Both the position numbers and the translations under genes were made by a program. 64,000 nucleotides of DNA, from NCBI RefSeq assembly GCF_017744435.1, contig NZ_JAGIBG010000004.1:1-64000 (forward strand), written 5' to 3'. Shown in pieces: positions 54,298 to 62,746 of the stretch (positions are counted from its first letter, which is position 1; each line of letters starts with the position of its first letter). The notes under the pieces were generated by a model. The model was not told where the DNA came from. It saw only the letters and a list, made by a program, of their open reading frames with translations, and searched no databases. Origin of the DNA: Pseudomonas sp. Its GTDB lineage: Bacteria; Pseudomonadota; Gammaproteobacteria; Pseudomonadales; Pseudomonadaceae.

Positions 54298-54615
54298 TCA
54301 GATCGCGAGGATGGCCTGGGCCAACTGTGCATCACTGGCTTGCAGCTGCGGCATGGTCGAACGGATGTGCAGGAAGGCACTTTCCAGTCGCGCACCACGA
54401 ATGGCCCCTTGTGTGCCGACGAAGCTGGCGGCGTCATCACGGGCTGCCTGCACGATCTTGTCATCGCGGAACGATGAGGTCAGGTCGGAGGTGGCGTCGG
54501 TGGAGGCGGCGAAGGCGCGTACCACGGCATCGGTGGTGACAACAAAACTGCTCGCTTGGGCGGTGCTGGCCAGGCCGAGCAGCAGGGCGGCACCAATCAG
54601 GTATTTACGGGACAT
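54298..54615 (-). CDS. DUF2388-type exported protein, copy 3
   Basis: 105 residues: signal peptide (cleavage near TAQASS), 'VVRAFAASTDATSDLTSS' close to the N-terminal segment of copy 1, core aRDDAASFVGTQGAIRGAR, C-terminus LAQAILAI. ATG at 54615 follows AGGAG; the reading frame extends upstream without similarity. Likely first gene of the four-gene cluster. Confidence 0.86.
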   Translation of the reverse strand: MSRKYLIGAALLLGLASTAQASSFVVTTDAVVRAFAASTDATSDLTSSFRDDKIVQAARDDAASFVGTQGAIRGARLESAFLHIRSTMPQLQASDAQLAQAILAI

Positions 54616-54847
54616 GTTCTTGGACTCCTGGATAGGGTTCTGCTTTATCGGACGCTTGCAGAGCTCGTCGCGGTACGTGTTTGACAACGGGTTCTACCAG
54701 ACTGCTGAGCGAAGCGTATCACGCGGTGCTGTTTCTGGATGTTAAGGAGAGCGGAAGCGGGCAACTGTTATGGTCAATTTTCTAAATTTATTAACTGTGC
54801 ATGTCTTGCATGGAACGGCTCTGGGACGCACCTTGCGGGCAATAAAA

Positions 54848-54875
54848 AACCCGCTGCAGTCGCCTGCAACGGGTT
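54848..54875 (-). terminator. Intrinsic terminator of the DUF1127 gene
   Basis: AACCCG-TTGCAGG/CTGCAG-CGGGTT stem on the minus strand followed by TTTTTT (54841-54849), 42 bases after the stop. Confidence 0.8.
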
Positions 54876-54916
54876 GGGGAATTCGCGGTGCCAGCTTGCA
54901 GCCGGCAAACCGGAGC

Positions 54917-55132
54917 TTAGCGCCAGAACGGCTTGCTCAGCTCTTCATAACGCTGCGACTCGCTGATACCGGCGTCGGCCAGCAGGCGGGCATCCAGGCG
55001 AGCCAGTTGACGGCGGCTGGCCATGCGACGCTGCCACAGCAGCAGAGTGGAGATAGCGCGCAGTGGCAGGGAAGCCTGGGACTGCTGGGCGTTGCTTTCA
55101 AAAACCAGACCGGAACTGAGGGTACGTTCCAT
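54917..55132 (-). CDS. DUF1127-family small basic protein
   Basis: 71 residues, with the YjiS/DUF1127 motif RRQLARLDARLLADAGISES and an Arg-rich centre. Small DUF1127 proteins are widespread in proteobacteria, often strongly regulated, and some bind RNA or affect phosphate and carbon metabolism. Its upstream region holds the WACAGTW cluster (55209-55381). Copy number of this family is usually high in the genome. Confidence 0.85.
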   Translation of the reverse strand: MERTLSSGLVFESNAQQSQASLPLRAISTLLLWQRRMASRRQLARLDARLLADAGISESQRYEELSKPFWR

Positions 55133-55484
55133 GATGTTTCATCCTTCCGCTTATGGCGGGATTAGGTAGTGATTTAACTGATGCCAATGATCCTCCTCTG
55201 CTGTCCATAACAGTAGATACAGTTCAACAGTAATGCGATGGGCCAGTTAACTGTTTAACCCTACTGTTGCACTCGAAATAGGCGCAACTGTACCGGTCTG
55301 CACTGAGGTGGTGCATTTTGGCTTGGCATTGGAGATTTTAAAGGTAGGAAGGCCTGAAAATAGCAGTACAGTAGTACAGTTTTAATCAGGAAATTGAGCG
55401 AAGTGTTCAGACGGGATGGTTTGACTGTTGTGGTCCTGTCGTCGGCGTGGCGACGACAGGGCCAAAACAGTTGAGACAGCTGGA
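55133..55484. other. 352-base upstream region of the DUF1127 gene
   Basis: AT-rich for this genome. It contains eight WACAGTW heptamers (see next entry), a CAGTTAACTG palindrome at 55245-55254 and no supported gene. The transcripts of the DUF1127 gene start within it. Confidence 0.6.
55209..55381. promoter_or_regulatory. Cluster of eight WACAGTW heptamers
   Basis: Heptamers AACAGTA 55209-55215, TACAGTT 55218-55224, AACAGTA 55226-55232, AACTGTT 55249-55255, TACTGTT 55262-55268, AACTGTA 55286-55292, TACAGTA 55367-55373 and TACAGTT 55375-55381. Five are on the plus strand and three reversed, in two groups. Chance would give well under one per 173 bases. Suggests cooperative binding of a regulator to direct and inverted half-sites. 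Confidence 0.7.
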
Positions 55485-56978
55485 TCAGCTGGCGAGCATG
55501 CGCCCGGTTTCTTCCAGGTTTTCGTGCCAGCTCAGTGCTTCACGCAGGATGTGCGGGGTGTGGCCACCACGTTGGCAGGCGCGATCGAAGTAATCGTTCA
55601 GCGCTGCGCGGTAGTCCGGGTGCACACAGTTGTCGATGATCGCCCGCGCCCGCTCACGCGGTGCCAGGCCACGCAGGTCGGCCAGGCCTTGTTCGGTGAC
55701 CAGGATGTCGACGTCGTGCTCGGTATGGTCAACGTGGCTGACCATCGGCACTACGCTGGAAATCGCACCGCCCTTGGCGATCGACTTGGTGACGAATACC
55801 GCCAGGTGGGCGTTGCGGGCGAAGTCACCCGAACCGCCGATGCCGTTCATCATCTTGGTGCCACAGACGTGGGTCGAGTTGACGTTGCCGTAGATGTCGA
55901 ACTCCAGCGCCGTGTTGATGCCGATGATGCCCAGGCGGCGGACCACTTCGGGGTGGTTGGAGATTTCCTGTGGGCGCAGGATCAACTTGTCCTTGTAGCG
56001 CTCCAGGTTGCCGAACACGTCGGCATTGCGACGGGTCGACAAGGTGATCGAGCTGCCCGAGGCAAAGCTCAGCTTGCCGGCGTCGATCAGGTCGAAGGTC
56101 GAGTCCTGCAGCACTTCGGAGTACATGGTCAGGTCTTCGAACGGCGACTCGATCAGGCCACACATCACCGCGTTGGCGATGCTGCCGATACCTGCCTGCA
56201 GCGGGCCGAGCTTGTTGGTCATGCGGCCAGCTTCCACTTCCTGCTTCAGGAAGTTGATCAGGTGGTCGGCGATGCCCTGGGTTTCGTCATCCGGTGGCAG
56301 CACGGTGGATGGTGAATCCGGCTGGTCGCTGATGACGATGCCGACGATCTTGGCCGGGTCGATCGGGATCGCGGTGCTGCCAATGCGGTCGTCGACCTTG
56401 ACCAGCGGGATTGGCGTGCGGGTCGGGCGATAGGTCGGGATATAGATGTCGTGCAGGCCTTCGAGGTTGGCGTTGTGCGACAGGTTGATCTCGACGATCA
56501 CTTGTTTGGCGAAGATCGCGAAGCTGGCCGAGTTACCCACCGAGGTGGTTGGCACGATGTGGCCCTGCTCGGTGATGGCCACGGCTTCGATGACCGCGAT
56601 ATCCGGCAGCTTGAGCTGCTGGTTGCGCAGCTGCTCGACGGTTTCCGACAGGTGCTGGTCGATGAACATCACCTGGCCGTCGTTGATGGCCTTGCGCAGG
56701 GTGCTGTCGACCTGGAACGGCATGCGACGGGCCAGCACGCCGGCTTCGGTCAGCTGCTTGTCGAGGTCGTTGCCCAGGCTGGCGCCGGTCATCAGGCTGA
56801 TTTTCAGTGGCGACTGCTTGGCGCGTTCGGCCAGGGCATGCGGCACAGCCTTGGCTTCGCCGGCGCGGGTGAAACCGCTCATGCCGACGGTCATGCCGTC
56901 CTCGATCAGGCCAGCGGCATCAGCCGCACTCATTACCTTGCTGTGCAGGGAGGACAAGCGGATACGATCACGGTACAT
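55485..56978 (-). CDS. Acetyl-CoA hydrolase / succinyl-CoA:acetate CoA-transferase family protein
   Basis: 497 residues. The class I CoA-transferase pattern is present: glutamate region GIIGINTALEFDIYGNVNST near 335 and GTKMMNGIGGSGDFARNA near 358, with GMSGFTRAGEAKAVP near 33. Enzymes of this family move CoA between acetate and succinate or cleave acetyl-CoA; the acceptor cannot be told. It would affect acetate and propionate metabolism and acetyl-CoA balance. Next to pntB but separated by a terminator. Confidence 0.87.
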   Translation of the reverse strand: MYRDRIRLSSLHSKVMSAADAAGLIEDGMTVGMSGFTRAGEAKAVPHALAERAKQSPLKISLMTGASLGNDLDKQLTEAGVLARRMPFQVDSTLRKAINDGQVMFIDQHLSETVEQLRNQQLKLPDIAVIEAVAITEQGHIVPTTSVGNSASFAIFAKQVIVEINLSHNANLEGLHDIYIPTYRPTRTPIPLVKVDDRIGSTAIPIDPAKIVGIVISDQPDSPSTVLPPDDETQGIADHLINFLKQEVEAGRMTNKLGPLQAGIGSIANAVMCGLIESPFEDLTMYSEVLQDSTFDLIDAGKLSFASGSSITLSTRRNADVFGNLERYKDKLILRPQEISNHPEVVRRLGIIGINTALEFDIYGNVNSTHVCGTKMMNGIGGSGDFARNAHLAVFVTKSIAKGGAISSVVPMVSHVDHTEHDVDILVTEQGLADLRGLAPRERARAIIDNCVHPDYRAALNDYFDRACQRGGHTPHILREALSWHENLEETGRMLAS

Positions 56979-57104
56979 GGATTGTTATCTCGGGCTACTG
57001 AAACTACTGAAGCGCAGTCTAGAGATTTCGCCCATTGCCGTCCCACGACCATGGTCGTATGAGAAGCATTGAAATAGAGCCGTTGATCTGGATCAGCAAA
57101 AGAA

Positions 57105-57132
57105 AAGCCCCGGCAGATTCTGACCGGGGCTT
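57105..57132 (-). terminator. Intrinsic terminator of the pnt operon
   Basis: AAGCCCCGG-tcagaatctg-CCGGGGCTT on the minus strand followed by TTCTTTT, 33 bases after the pntB stop. It may also serve the opposite strand. Confidence 0.85.
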
Positions 57133-57164
57133 CCTTTATATCAGTGGGTTTGCAGCGACCGCTA

Positions 57165-58601
57165 TCACTCCACCGCTTTTACCATGTCTTCGATGACTTT
57201 CTTCGCGTCGCCGAACACCATCATGGTCTTGTCCAGGTAGAACAGTTCGTTGTCCAGGCCGGCGTAGCCGCTGGCCATCGAGCGCTTGTTGACGATGATG
57301 GTCTTGGCCTTGAAGGCCTCGAGGATCGGCATGCCGGCGATGGGCGACTTCGGATCGTTCTTCGCCGCCGGGTTGACCACGTCGTTGGCACCCAGCACCA
57401 GCACCACGTCGGCCTGGCCGAACTCGGCGTTGATGTCTTCCATCTCGAACACCTGGTCGTACGGCACTTCGGCTTCGGCCAGCAGTACGTTCATGTGCCC
57501 AGGCATGCGCCCTGCCACCGGGTGGATCGCGTACTTCACGGTCACGCCGTTGTGGCTCAGCTTCTCGGTCAGTTCCTTCAGTGCGTGCTGGGCACGGGCC
57601 ACCGCCAGGCCGTAACCTGGGACGATGATCACGCTGTCAGCGTTGCTCAGCAGGAAGGTGGCGTCGTCGGCAGAGCCGGATTTCACCGGGCGCTGCTCTT
57701 TCGAGCCTTGCGCCGCGCCGGCATCGGTGTCGCCGCCAAAGCCGCCGAGGATCACGTTGAAGAACGAACGGTTCATCGCCTTGCACATGATGTACGAAAG
57801 GATGGCACCGGACGAACCGACCAGGGAGCCTGCGATGATCAGCATCGAGTTGTTCAGCGAGAAGCCGATACCGGCCGCTGCCCAGCCCGAATAGCTGTTG
57901 AGCATCGACACCACCACCGGCATGTCGGCACCCCCGATCGGAATAATGATCAGCACGCCCATGATGAAGGCCAGGACCAGCATCAGGGTGAAGGCACTGT
58001 AGTGGCCGGTGAAGGTGAACAGCAGGCCCAGGGCGAGGGTGGTCAGGCCGAGGATCAGGTTCAGCTTGTGCTGACCGGCAAACTGTACTGGTGCGCCCTG
58101 GAACAGGCGGAACTTGTACTTGCCCGACAGCTTGCCGAAGGCGATCACGGAACCGGAGAAGGTAATGGCACCGATGGCTGCACCCAGGAACAGTTCCAGG
58201 CGGTTACCGGTGGGGATCGGGTCGCTGATGGCGGCGACGATGCCCATCGACTGTGGCTCGAGCACGGCGGCGATGGCGATGAACACCGCGGCCAGGCCGA
58301 TCATGCTGTGCATGAAGGCGACCAGCTCAGGCATCTTGGTCATCTCGACGCGTTTGGCCATGATCGAACCGGCGCTACCGCCGACCAGCAGGCCGACGAT
58401 CACGTAGCCGATGCCGGCAGTGGCCAGCTCGGCGCCGAGCTTATAGATGAGGCCAACCGTGGTGAGGATCGCGAGCCCCATGCCGATCATGCCGAACAGG
58501 TTGCCGCGCCGCGAGGTGGTCGGGTGCGACAGGCCCTTGAGCGCCTGGATGAAGCACACCGAGGCGACGAGGTAGAGGAGCGTTACCAGATTCATGCTCA
58601 T
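57165..58601 (-). CDS. pntB: NAD(P) transhydrogenase subunit beta
   Basis: 478 residues: nine or so membrane helices (1-270) and a C-terminal NADP(H)-binding domain (about 300-478) with the motif VIIVPGYGLAVARAQHA and MILE-like GADVVLVLGAN. It moves protons across the inner membrane while reducing NADP with NADH. Directly follows pntAB by 2 bases. A second in-frame ATG lies 6 bases downstream. Confidence 0.94.
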   Translation of the reverse strand: MSMNLVTLLYLVASVCFIQALKGLSHPTTSRRGNLFGMIGMGLAILTTVGLIYKLGAELATAGIGYVIVGLLVGGSAGSIMAKRVEMTKMPELVAFMHSMIGLAAVFIAIAAVLEPQSMGIVAAISDPIPTGNRLELFLGAAIGAITFSGSVIAFGKLSGKYKFRLFQGAPVQFAGQHKLNLILGLTTLALGLLFTFTGHYSAFTLMLVLAFIMGVLIIIPIGGADMPVVVSMLNSYSGWAAAGIGFSLNNSMLIIAGSLVGSSGAILSYIMCKAMNRSFFNVILGGFGGDTDAGAAQGSKEQRPVKSGSADDATFLLSNADSVIIVPGYGLAVARAQHALKELTEKLSHNGVTVKYAIHPVAGRMPGHMNVLLAEAEVPYDQVFEMEDINAEFGQADVVLVLGANDVVNPAAKNDPKSPIAGMPILEAFKAKTIIVNKRSMASGYAGLDNELFYLDKTMMVFGDAKKVIEDMVKAVE

Positions 58602-58603
58602 GC

Positions 58604-58918
58604 TTACTTCTGCGCCTCGTTCTTGGTTTTCTTCTTGAACATCTCAAGCATGCGGCGGGTGACCAGGAAGCCACCGAACACGTTGACCGCAGCCAGGGCC
58701 ACCGCCAGGGTGCCCATCAGCTTGCCGGCCGGGGTCACGGTCAGGGCCGCCGCCAGCATGGCGCCGACGATGACGATCGCCGAAATGGCGTTGGTGACCG
58801 CCATCAGTGGCGTGTGCAGCGCCGGGGTGACGTTCCACACCACGTGGTAGCCCACATAGATGGCCAGCACGAAGATGATCAGGTTGTAGATGCCATGGGA
58901 AATCAGCATGTCTTCCAT
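58604..58918 (-). CDS. pntAB: NAD(P) transhydrogenase subunit alpha part 2 (membrane)
   Basis: 104 residues with three membrane helices, the second piece of the alpha subunit when split as in pseudomonads. AVNVFGGFLVTRRMLEMF is its C-terminal landmark. ATG at 58918 follows AAGGAG, 11 bases after pntAA. Confidence 0.93.
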   Translation of the reverse strand: MEDMLISHGIYNLIIFVLAIYVGYHVVWNVTPALHTPLMAVTNAISAIVIVGAMLAAALTVTPAGKLMGTLAVALAAVNVFGGFLVTRRMLEMFKKKTKNEAQK

Positions 58919-58929
58919 TGTCGTGCTCC

Positions 58930-60051
58930 TTAGCCGTTCTTGCGGACGACCTGGCCGTCGCGGCACATCAGGCAGGCCGCGACGATGTCGTCTTCGAGGT
59001 TGATGACCAGCGCGCCGTCCTTGTCGAACAGCAGCTTCATGAAGTCCAGCAGGTTGCGTGCATACAGCGCCGAGGCATCGGCGCCCACCTGGGCCGGCAG
59101 GTTGGTCGGGCCGACGATGATCACGCCGTTCTCCTGTACCACCTGGTCGGCGACGGTCAGCGGGCAGTTGCCGCCTTGGGCTGCCGCCAGGTCGATGACC
59201 ACCGAGCCGGGCTTCATCTGCGCCACGGTCTCGGCGCTGAGCAGCGTCGGTGCCTTGCGCCCGGGGATCAACGCGGTGGTGATGACGATATCCGCCTGCT
59301 TGGCGCGCTCGTGCACGGCCTGGGCCTGGCGTTGCATCCAGCTGGCTGGCATTGGCCGGGCATAGCCGCCAACACCTTCGGCGCATTCACGCTCTTCGTC
59401 GGTCTCGTAGGGCACATCGATGAACTTGGCGCCCAGCGACTCGATCTGCTCCTTCACTGCCGGGCGTACGTCGGACGCCTCGATCACCGCACCCAGGCGC
59501 TTGGCCGTGGCGATGGCCTGCAGGCCGGCAACGCCTGCCCCCAGGATCAGCACGCGCGCGGCTTTGACGGTACCGGCGGCGGTCATCAGCATGGGCATGA
59601 AGCGAGGGTAGTGGTGAGCCGCCAGCAGCACGGCCTTGTAACCGGCGATGTTGGCCTGCGACGACAGCACATCCAGGCTCTGGGCCCGGGAGGTGCGTGG
59701 TGCGGCTTCCAGGGCGAAAGCGGTGATACCGCGTTCGGCCATCTTGCCGATCAGCTCGCTGTTGAAGGGGTTGAGCATGCCTACCAGGAGGCTGCCACTG
59801 TTGATCAGGGCCAGCTCCTGGTCGTTGGGAGCGACCACCTTGAGCACCAATTGGGCGCCGTAGGCATCGGCCGCGCTTCCCAGGGAAGCCCCCACGGCCT
59901 CATAGGCACTGTCCGGAATGCTGGCGTTGAGCCCTGCCCCCCGTTGGACGGTGACCTGATGGCCCTGGCCAATCAGTTTCTTGATGGTTTCCGGGGTCGC
60001 AGCGACCCTTGTCTCACCGGTCTGCGTCTCGAGAGGAACACCAATGTGCAC
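58930..60051 (-). CDS. pntAA: NAD(P) transhydrogenase subunit alpha part 1 (NAD-binding)
   Basis: 373 residues, soluble, with the alanine dehydrogenase-like N-terminus (VHIGVPLETQTGETRVAATP) and the NAD-binding GAGVAGLQAIATAKRLGA near 175. The start is GTG at 60051, decided by AGGAG 8 bases upstream. First gene of pntAA-AB-B, the three-gene arrangement known for pseudomonads. Confidence 0.94.
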   Translation of the reverse strand: MHIGVPLETQTGETRVAATPETIKKLIGQGHQVTVQRGAGLNASIPDSAYEAVGASLGSAADAYGAQLVLKVVAPNDQELALINSGSLLVGMLNPFNSELIGKMAERGITAFALEAAPRTSRAQSLDVLSSQANIAGYKAVLLAAHHYPRFMPMLMTAAGTVKAARVLILGAGVAGLQAIATAKRLGAVIEASDVRPAVKEQIESLGAKFIDVPYETDEERECAEGVGGYARPMPASWMQRQAQAVHERAKQADIVITTALIPGRKAPTLLSAETVAQMKPGSVVIDLAAAQGGNCPLTVADQVVQENGVIIVGPTNLPAQVGADASALYARNLLDFMKLLFDKDGALVINLEDDIVAACLMCRDGQVVRKNG

Positions 60052-60461
60052 GACTATTTCTCCTGCGGTGACCTTTTGTCTTTGTAAAAGCCAGCACACT
60101 GCGTATGGCGCGCTGGGGCGGCTGTTGAGCGCCGGACCCGCCGAATCCAGGGCGGGCGAAGCATTTTGCAGACGAACCCAGGGGCCTTCAACCGGTTCTG
60201 GAGCGAAACGAAGTTAAAACTACAAGTCACCCTGTGACCGTATGTCGCAAGTGATGGGCTACAGCCCGTCAACCATGGGCTATTGGCAGATTAGGGGAAA
60301 AATCGAAATTTTTTGCGATGATTTCGCGGATGGGATCATGAATGTCGTAAAACCCTCTGAAAGCCGCGTGTTTAGCGGCTCCGAAGGGGTTTTTCGATTC
60401 ACCTGAACAGTTTTCGTTTAAGCGACAAAAACATATATCTGTAGGTGTTTAAAATAATTGA
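60052..60461. other. Intergenic region between pntAA and gcdR
   Basis: 410 bases. The part near pntAA (60052-60300) should hold its promoter; no element was assigned. A hairpin with AGCCGC/GCGGCT (60362-60380) nested in AAACCC/GGGGTTT (about 60350-60394) lies 66 bases after the gcdR stop. Confidence 0.5.
60350..60394 (-). terminator. Candidate terminator of gcdR
   Basis: Nested stems AGCCGC/GCGGCT inside AAACCC/GGGGTTT; on the minus strand the outer stem ends in GGGTTTT. T-runs on both sides mean it could act in either direction. Confidence 0.6.
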
Positions 60462-61388
60462 CTACAAAGGTAGGTCAGCACTCTCGCCCTTGTGCGAGGC
60501 GGTATAGAGCTGAGCCTGTCTCACCAGCCAGTCACGGAACGCCCGGAGCGAAGCGGACTCCACCTTGCGATCGGGAATCATCAGATAGTAGGCCTTGTCG
60601 CTGGACAGCGCGTACCTGTTAGCGACCACCAACCTACCCTCCTCCAGCTCGCGCTGGATCAGAAACGGCGGAATCAGTGCGATGCCCATCTCGTGCATGG
60701 CCGCCTGGGCCAGCATGGAGAATAGTTCATAGCGCGGGCCTGTCATGTCGCCCGCGATATTCAGGCCCAGGCCATTGAACCACTGGCGCCAGGCATAAGG
60801 TCGGGTGGTCTGCTGCAGCAATGGCAGGCTGGCGATGCGCTGGGCATCGAGCATGCCCTGCCCGTCCAGCAAGGCCGGGCTGCACACCGGCACGGGGTTC
60901 TCGCCCATCAGGCGGTGGGACTGGGTGCCGGACCAGTCGGCATCGCCAAAGTAGATGGCGGCATCGAACGGAGTATCGGCGAACAGGAATGGGCGGGTGC
61001 GGTTGGTCAGGTTGACGGTGACCTCGGGGTGACGTTGCTGGAAGTCCTTGAGCCGTGGCAGCAGCCATTGGGTGCCGAAGGTGGGCACCACGGCCAGTTC
61101 GATCACGTTGGCGCCCTGCTGGCGCATCACCGACAGCGTATCGCGTTCCACTGCATCCAGCTGCGCGGCAACCTGCCGGCTATAGGAAAGTCCTGCCTCG
61201 GTGAGTTTCACGCCGCGACGTGAGCGCCTGAACAGTTCGACGTTGAGGAACGCTTCCAGCCCACCGATCTGGCGACAGACGGCGCCCTGGGTCAGCGCCA
61301 GTTCCTGGGCCGCCTTGGTAAAGCTCTCGTGGCGTGCGGCCGCTTCGAAGCAGACCAGTGCGGTGGTGCTGGGGATCTTGCGGCGCAT
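60462..61388 (-). CDS. gcdR: LysR-family regulator of glutarate genes
   Basis: 308 residues: N-terminal winged helix (FEAAARHESFTKAAQELALTQGAVCRQIGGLE, near 12-44; quoted with gaps in function, helix 3 at ALTQGAVCRQ) and a substrate-binding domain of the GcvA/GcdR type. Divergent from gcdH, the classical LysR arrangement, with an operator-like repeat between. ATG at 61388 follows GAGG 9 bases upstream and begins the helix; an ATG 15 bases earlier is also in frame. Confidence 0.87.
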   Translation of the reverse strand: MRRKIPSTTALVCFEAAARHESFTKAAQELALTQGAVCRQIGGLEAFLNVELFRRSRRGVKLTEAGLSYSRQVAAQLDAVERDTLSVMRQQGANVIELAVVPTFGTQWLLPRLKDFQQRHPEVTVNLTNRTRPFLFADTPFDAAIYFGDADWSGTQSHRLMGENPVPVCSPALLDGQGMLDAQRIASLPLLQQTTRPYAWRQWFNGLGLNIAGDMTGPRYELFSMLAQAAMHEMGIALIPPFLIQRELEEGRLVVANRYALSSDKAYYLMIPDRKVESASLRAFRDWLVRQAQLYTASHKGESADLPL

Positions 61389-61432
61389 GTACGTCAACCT
61401 CACTCATGGGGCCTTGGATATGGCGTTTTCGA

Positions 61433-61463
61433 GTATCACGAAGTGACAAAATATCACTGATAC
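61433..61463. promoter_or_regulatory. Candidate LysR operator between gcdR and gcdH
   Basis: GTATC (61433-61437) and GATAC (61459-61463) form an inverted repeat with the inner palindrome TCAC-GAA-GTGA (61436-61446). It lies 45 bases from gcdR and 88 from gcdH, as expected for a LysR site that both activates and autoregulates. Confidence 0.5.
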
Positions 61464-61550
61464 GTGCGCAATCCTCGTTTGTCGTGGTGCCGGATCAGGC
61501 CTAGGATCAAAGGCACAAGAAACCGCTCCCCTATTTCGAGGATTTCGCTC

Positions 61551-62732
61551 ATGGCCGGTAAAGCAAGCTTCAACTGGATCGACCCGCTGCTGCTGGATCA
61601 GCAGCTCACTGAAGAAGAGCGCATGGTGCGTGACAGCGCTTATCAGTTCGCCCAGGACAAGCTGGCCCCGCGCGTGCTGGAAGCCTTCCGTCACGAGCAG
61701 ACCGACCCGGCGATCTTCCGCGAGATGGGTGAGGTCGGCCTGCTCGGTGCGACCATTCCCGAGCAATATGGTGGCAGCGGCCTGAACTATGTGTGCTATG
61801 GCCTGATTGCCCGCGAAGTGGAGCGCATCGACTCCGGCTACCGTTCGATGATGAGCGTGCAGTCTTCGCTGGTGATGGTGCCGATCAACGAGTTCGGTAC
61901 CGAGGCGCAAAAGCAGAAGTACCTGCCCAAGCTGGCCTCTGGTGAGTGGATTGGCTGCTTTGGTCTGACCGAGCCTAACCATGGCTCCGACCCAGGTTCG
62001 ATGATCACCCGTGCCAGGAAGGTCGATGGCGGCTATCGCCTGAGTGGCAGCAAGATGTGGATCACCAACAGCCCGATCGCCGATGTGTTCGTGGTCTGGG
62101 CCAAGGATGATGCCGGCGATATCCGCGGTTTTGTCCTGGAAAAAGGCTGGCAAGGTCTCAGCGCCCCGGCGATCCACGGCAAGGTTGGCCTGCGTGCATC
62201 CATCACTGGTGAAATCGTCATGGACAACGTGTTCGTCCCGGAAGAGAACATCTTCCCGGATGTGCGCGGCCTCAAGGGTCCGTTCACCTGCCTGAACTCG
62301 GCGCGTTATGGCATTTCCTGGGGTGCGCTGGGTGCGGCCGAAGCCTGCTGGCACACCGCTCGCCAGTACACCCTGGATCGTCAGCAGTTCGGTCGCCCGC
62401 TGGCGGCCAACCAGCTGATCCAGAAGAAGCTGGCTGACATGCAGACCGAAATCACTCTGGCCCTGCAAGGCTGCCTGCGCCTGGGTCGCATGAAGGACGA
62501 AGGCACTGCAGCGGTGGAAATCACCTCGATCATGAAGCGCAACTCCTGCGGCAAGGCCCTCGACATTGCCCGCATGGCCCGCGACATGCTGGGTGGCAAC
62601 GGCATTTCCGACGAGTTCGGCGTGGCGCGCCACCTGGTCAACCTTGAGGTGGTCAACACCTATGAGGGTACCCATGACGTGCATGCGCTGATCCTCGGGC
62701 GTGCACAGACCGGCATCCAGGCCTTCTACTGA
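61551..62732 (+). CDS. gcdH: Glutaryl-CoA dehydrogenase
   Basis: 393 residues of the acyl-CoA dehydrogenase family, with the FAD-binding [16 protein letters not shown] near 140 and the catalytic Glu near 372 in [20 protein letters not shown], a stretch diagnostic of glutaryl-CoA dehydrogenase. It oxidises and decarboxylates glutaryl-CoA to crotonyl-CoA in lysine and glutarate breakdown. ATG at 61551 follows GAGG. Confidence 0.94.
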   Translation: MAGKASFNWIDPLLLDQQLTEEERMVRDSAYQFAQDKLAPRVLEAFRHEQTDPAIFREMGEVGLLGATIPEQYGGSGLNYVCYGLIAREVERIDSGYRSMMSVQSSLVMVPINEFGTEAQKQKYLPKLASGEWIGCFGLTEPNHGSDPGSMITRARKVDGGYRLSGSKMWITNSPIADVFVVWAKDDAGDIRGFVLEKGWQGLSAPAIHGKVGLRASITGEIVMDNVFVPEENIFPDVRGLKGPFTCLNSARYGISWGALGAAEACWHTARQYTLDRQQFGRPLAANQLIQKKLADMQTEITLALQGCLRLGRMKDEGTAAVEITSIMKRNSCGKALDIARMARDMLGGNGISDEFGVARHLVNLEVVNTYEGTHDVHALILGRAQTGIQAFY

Positions 62733-62746
62733 TAAGGAGCCAGTCC

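Noticed and set aside
57144..58850. 568-codon plus-strand open frame over pntB
   Set aside because: Same reason; pntB is full length and conserved.
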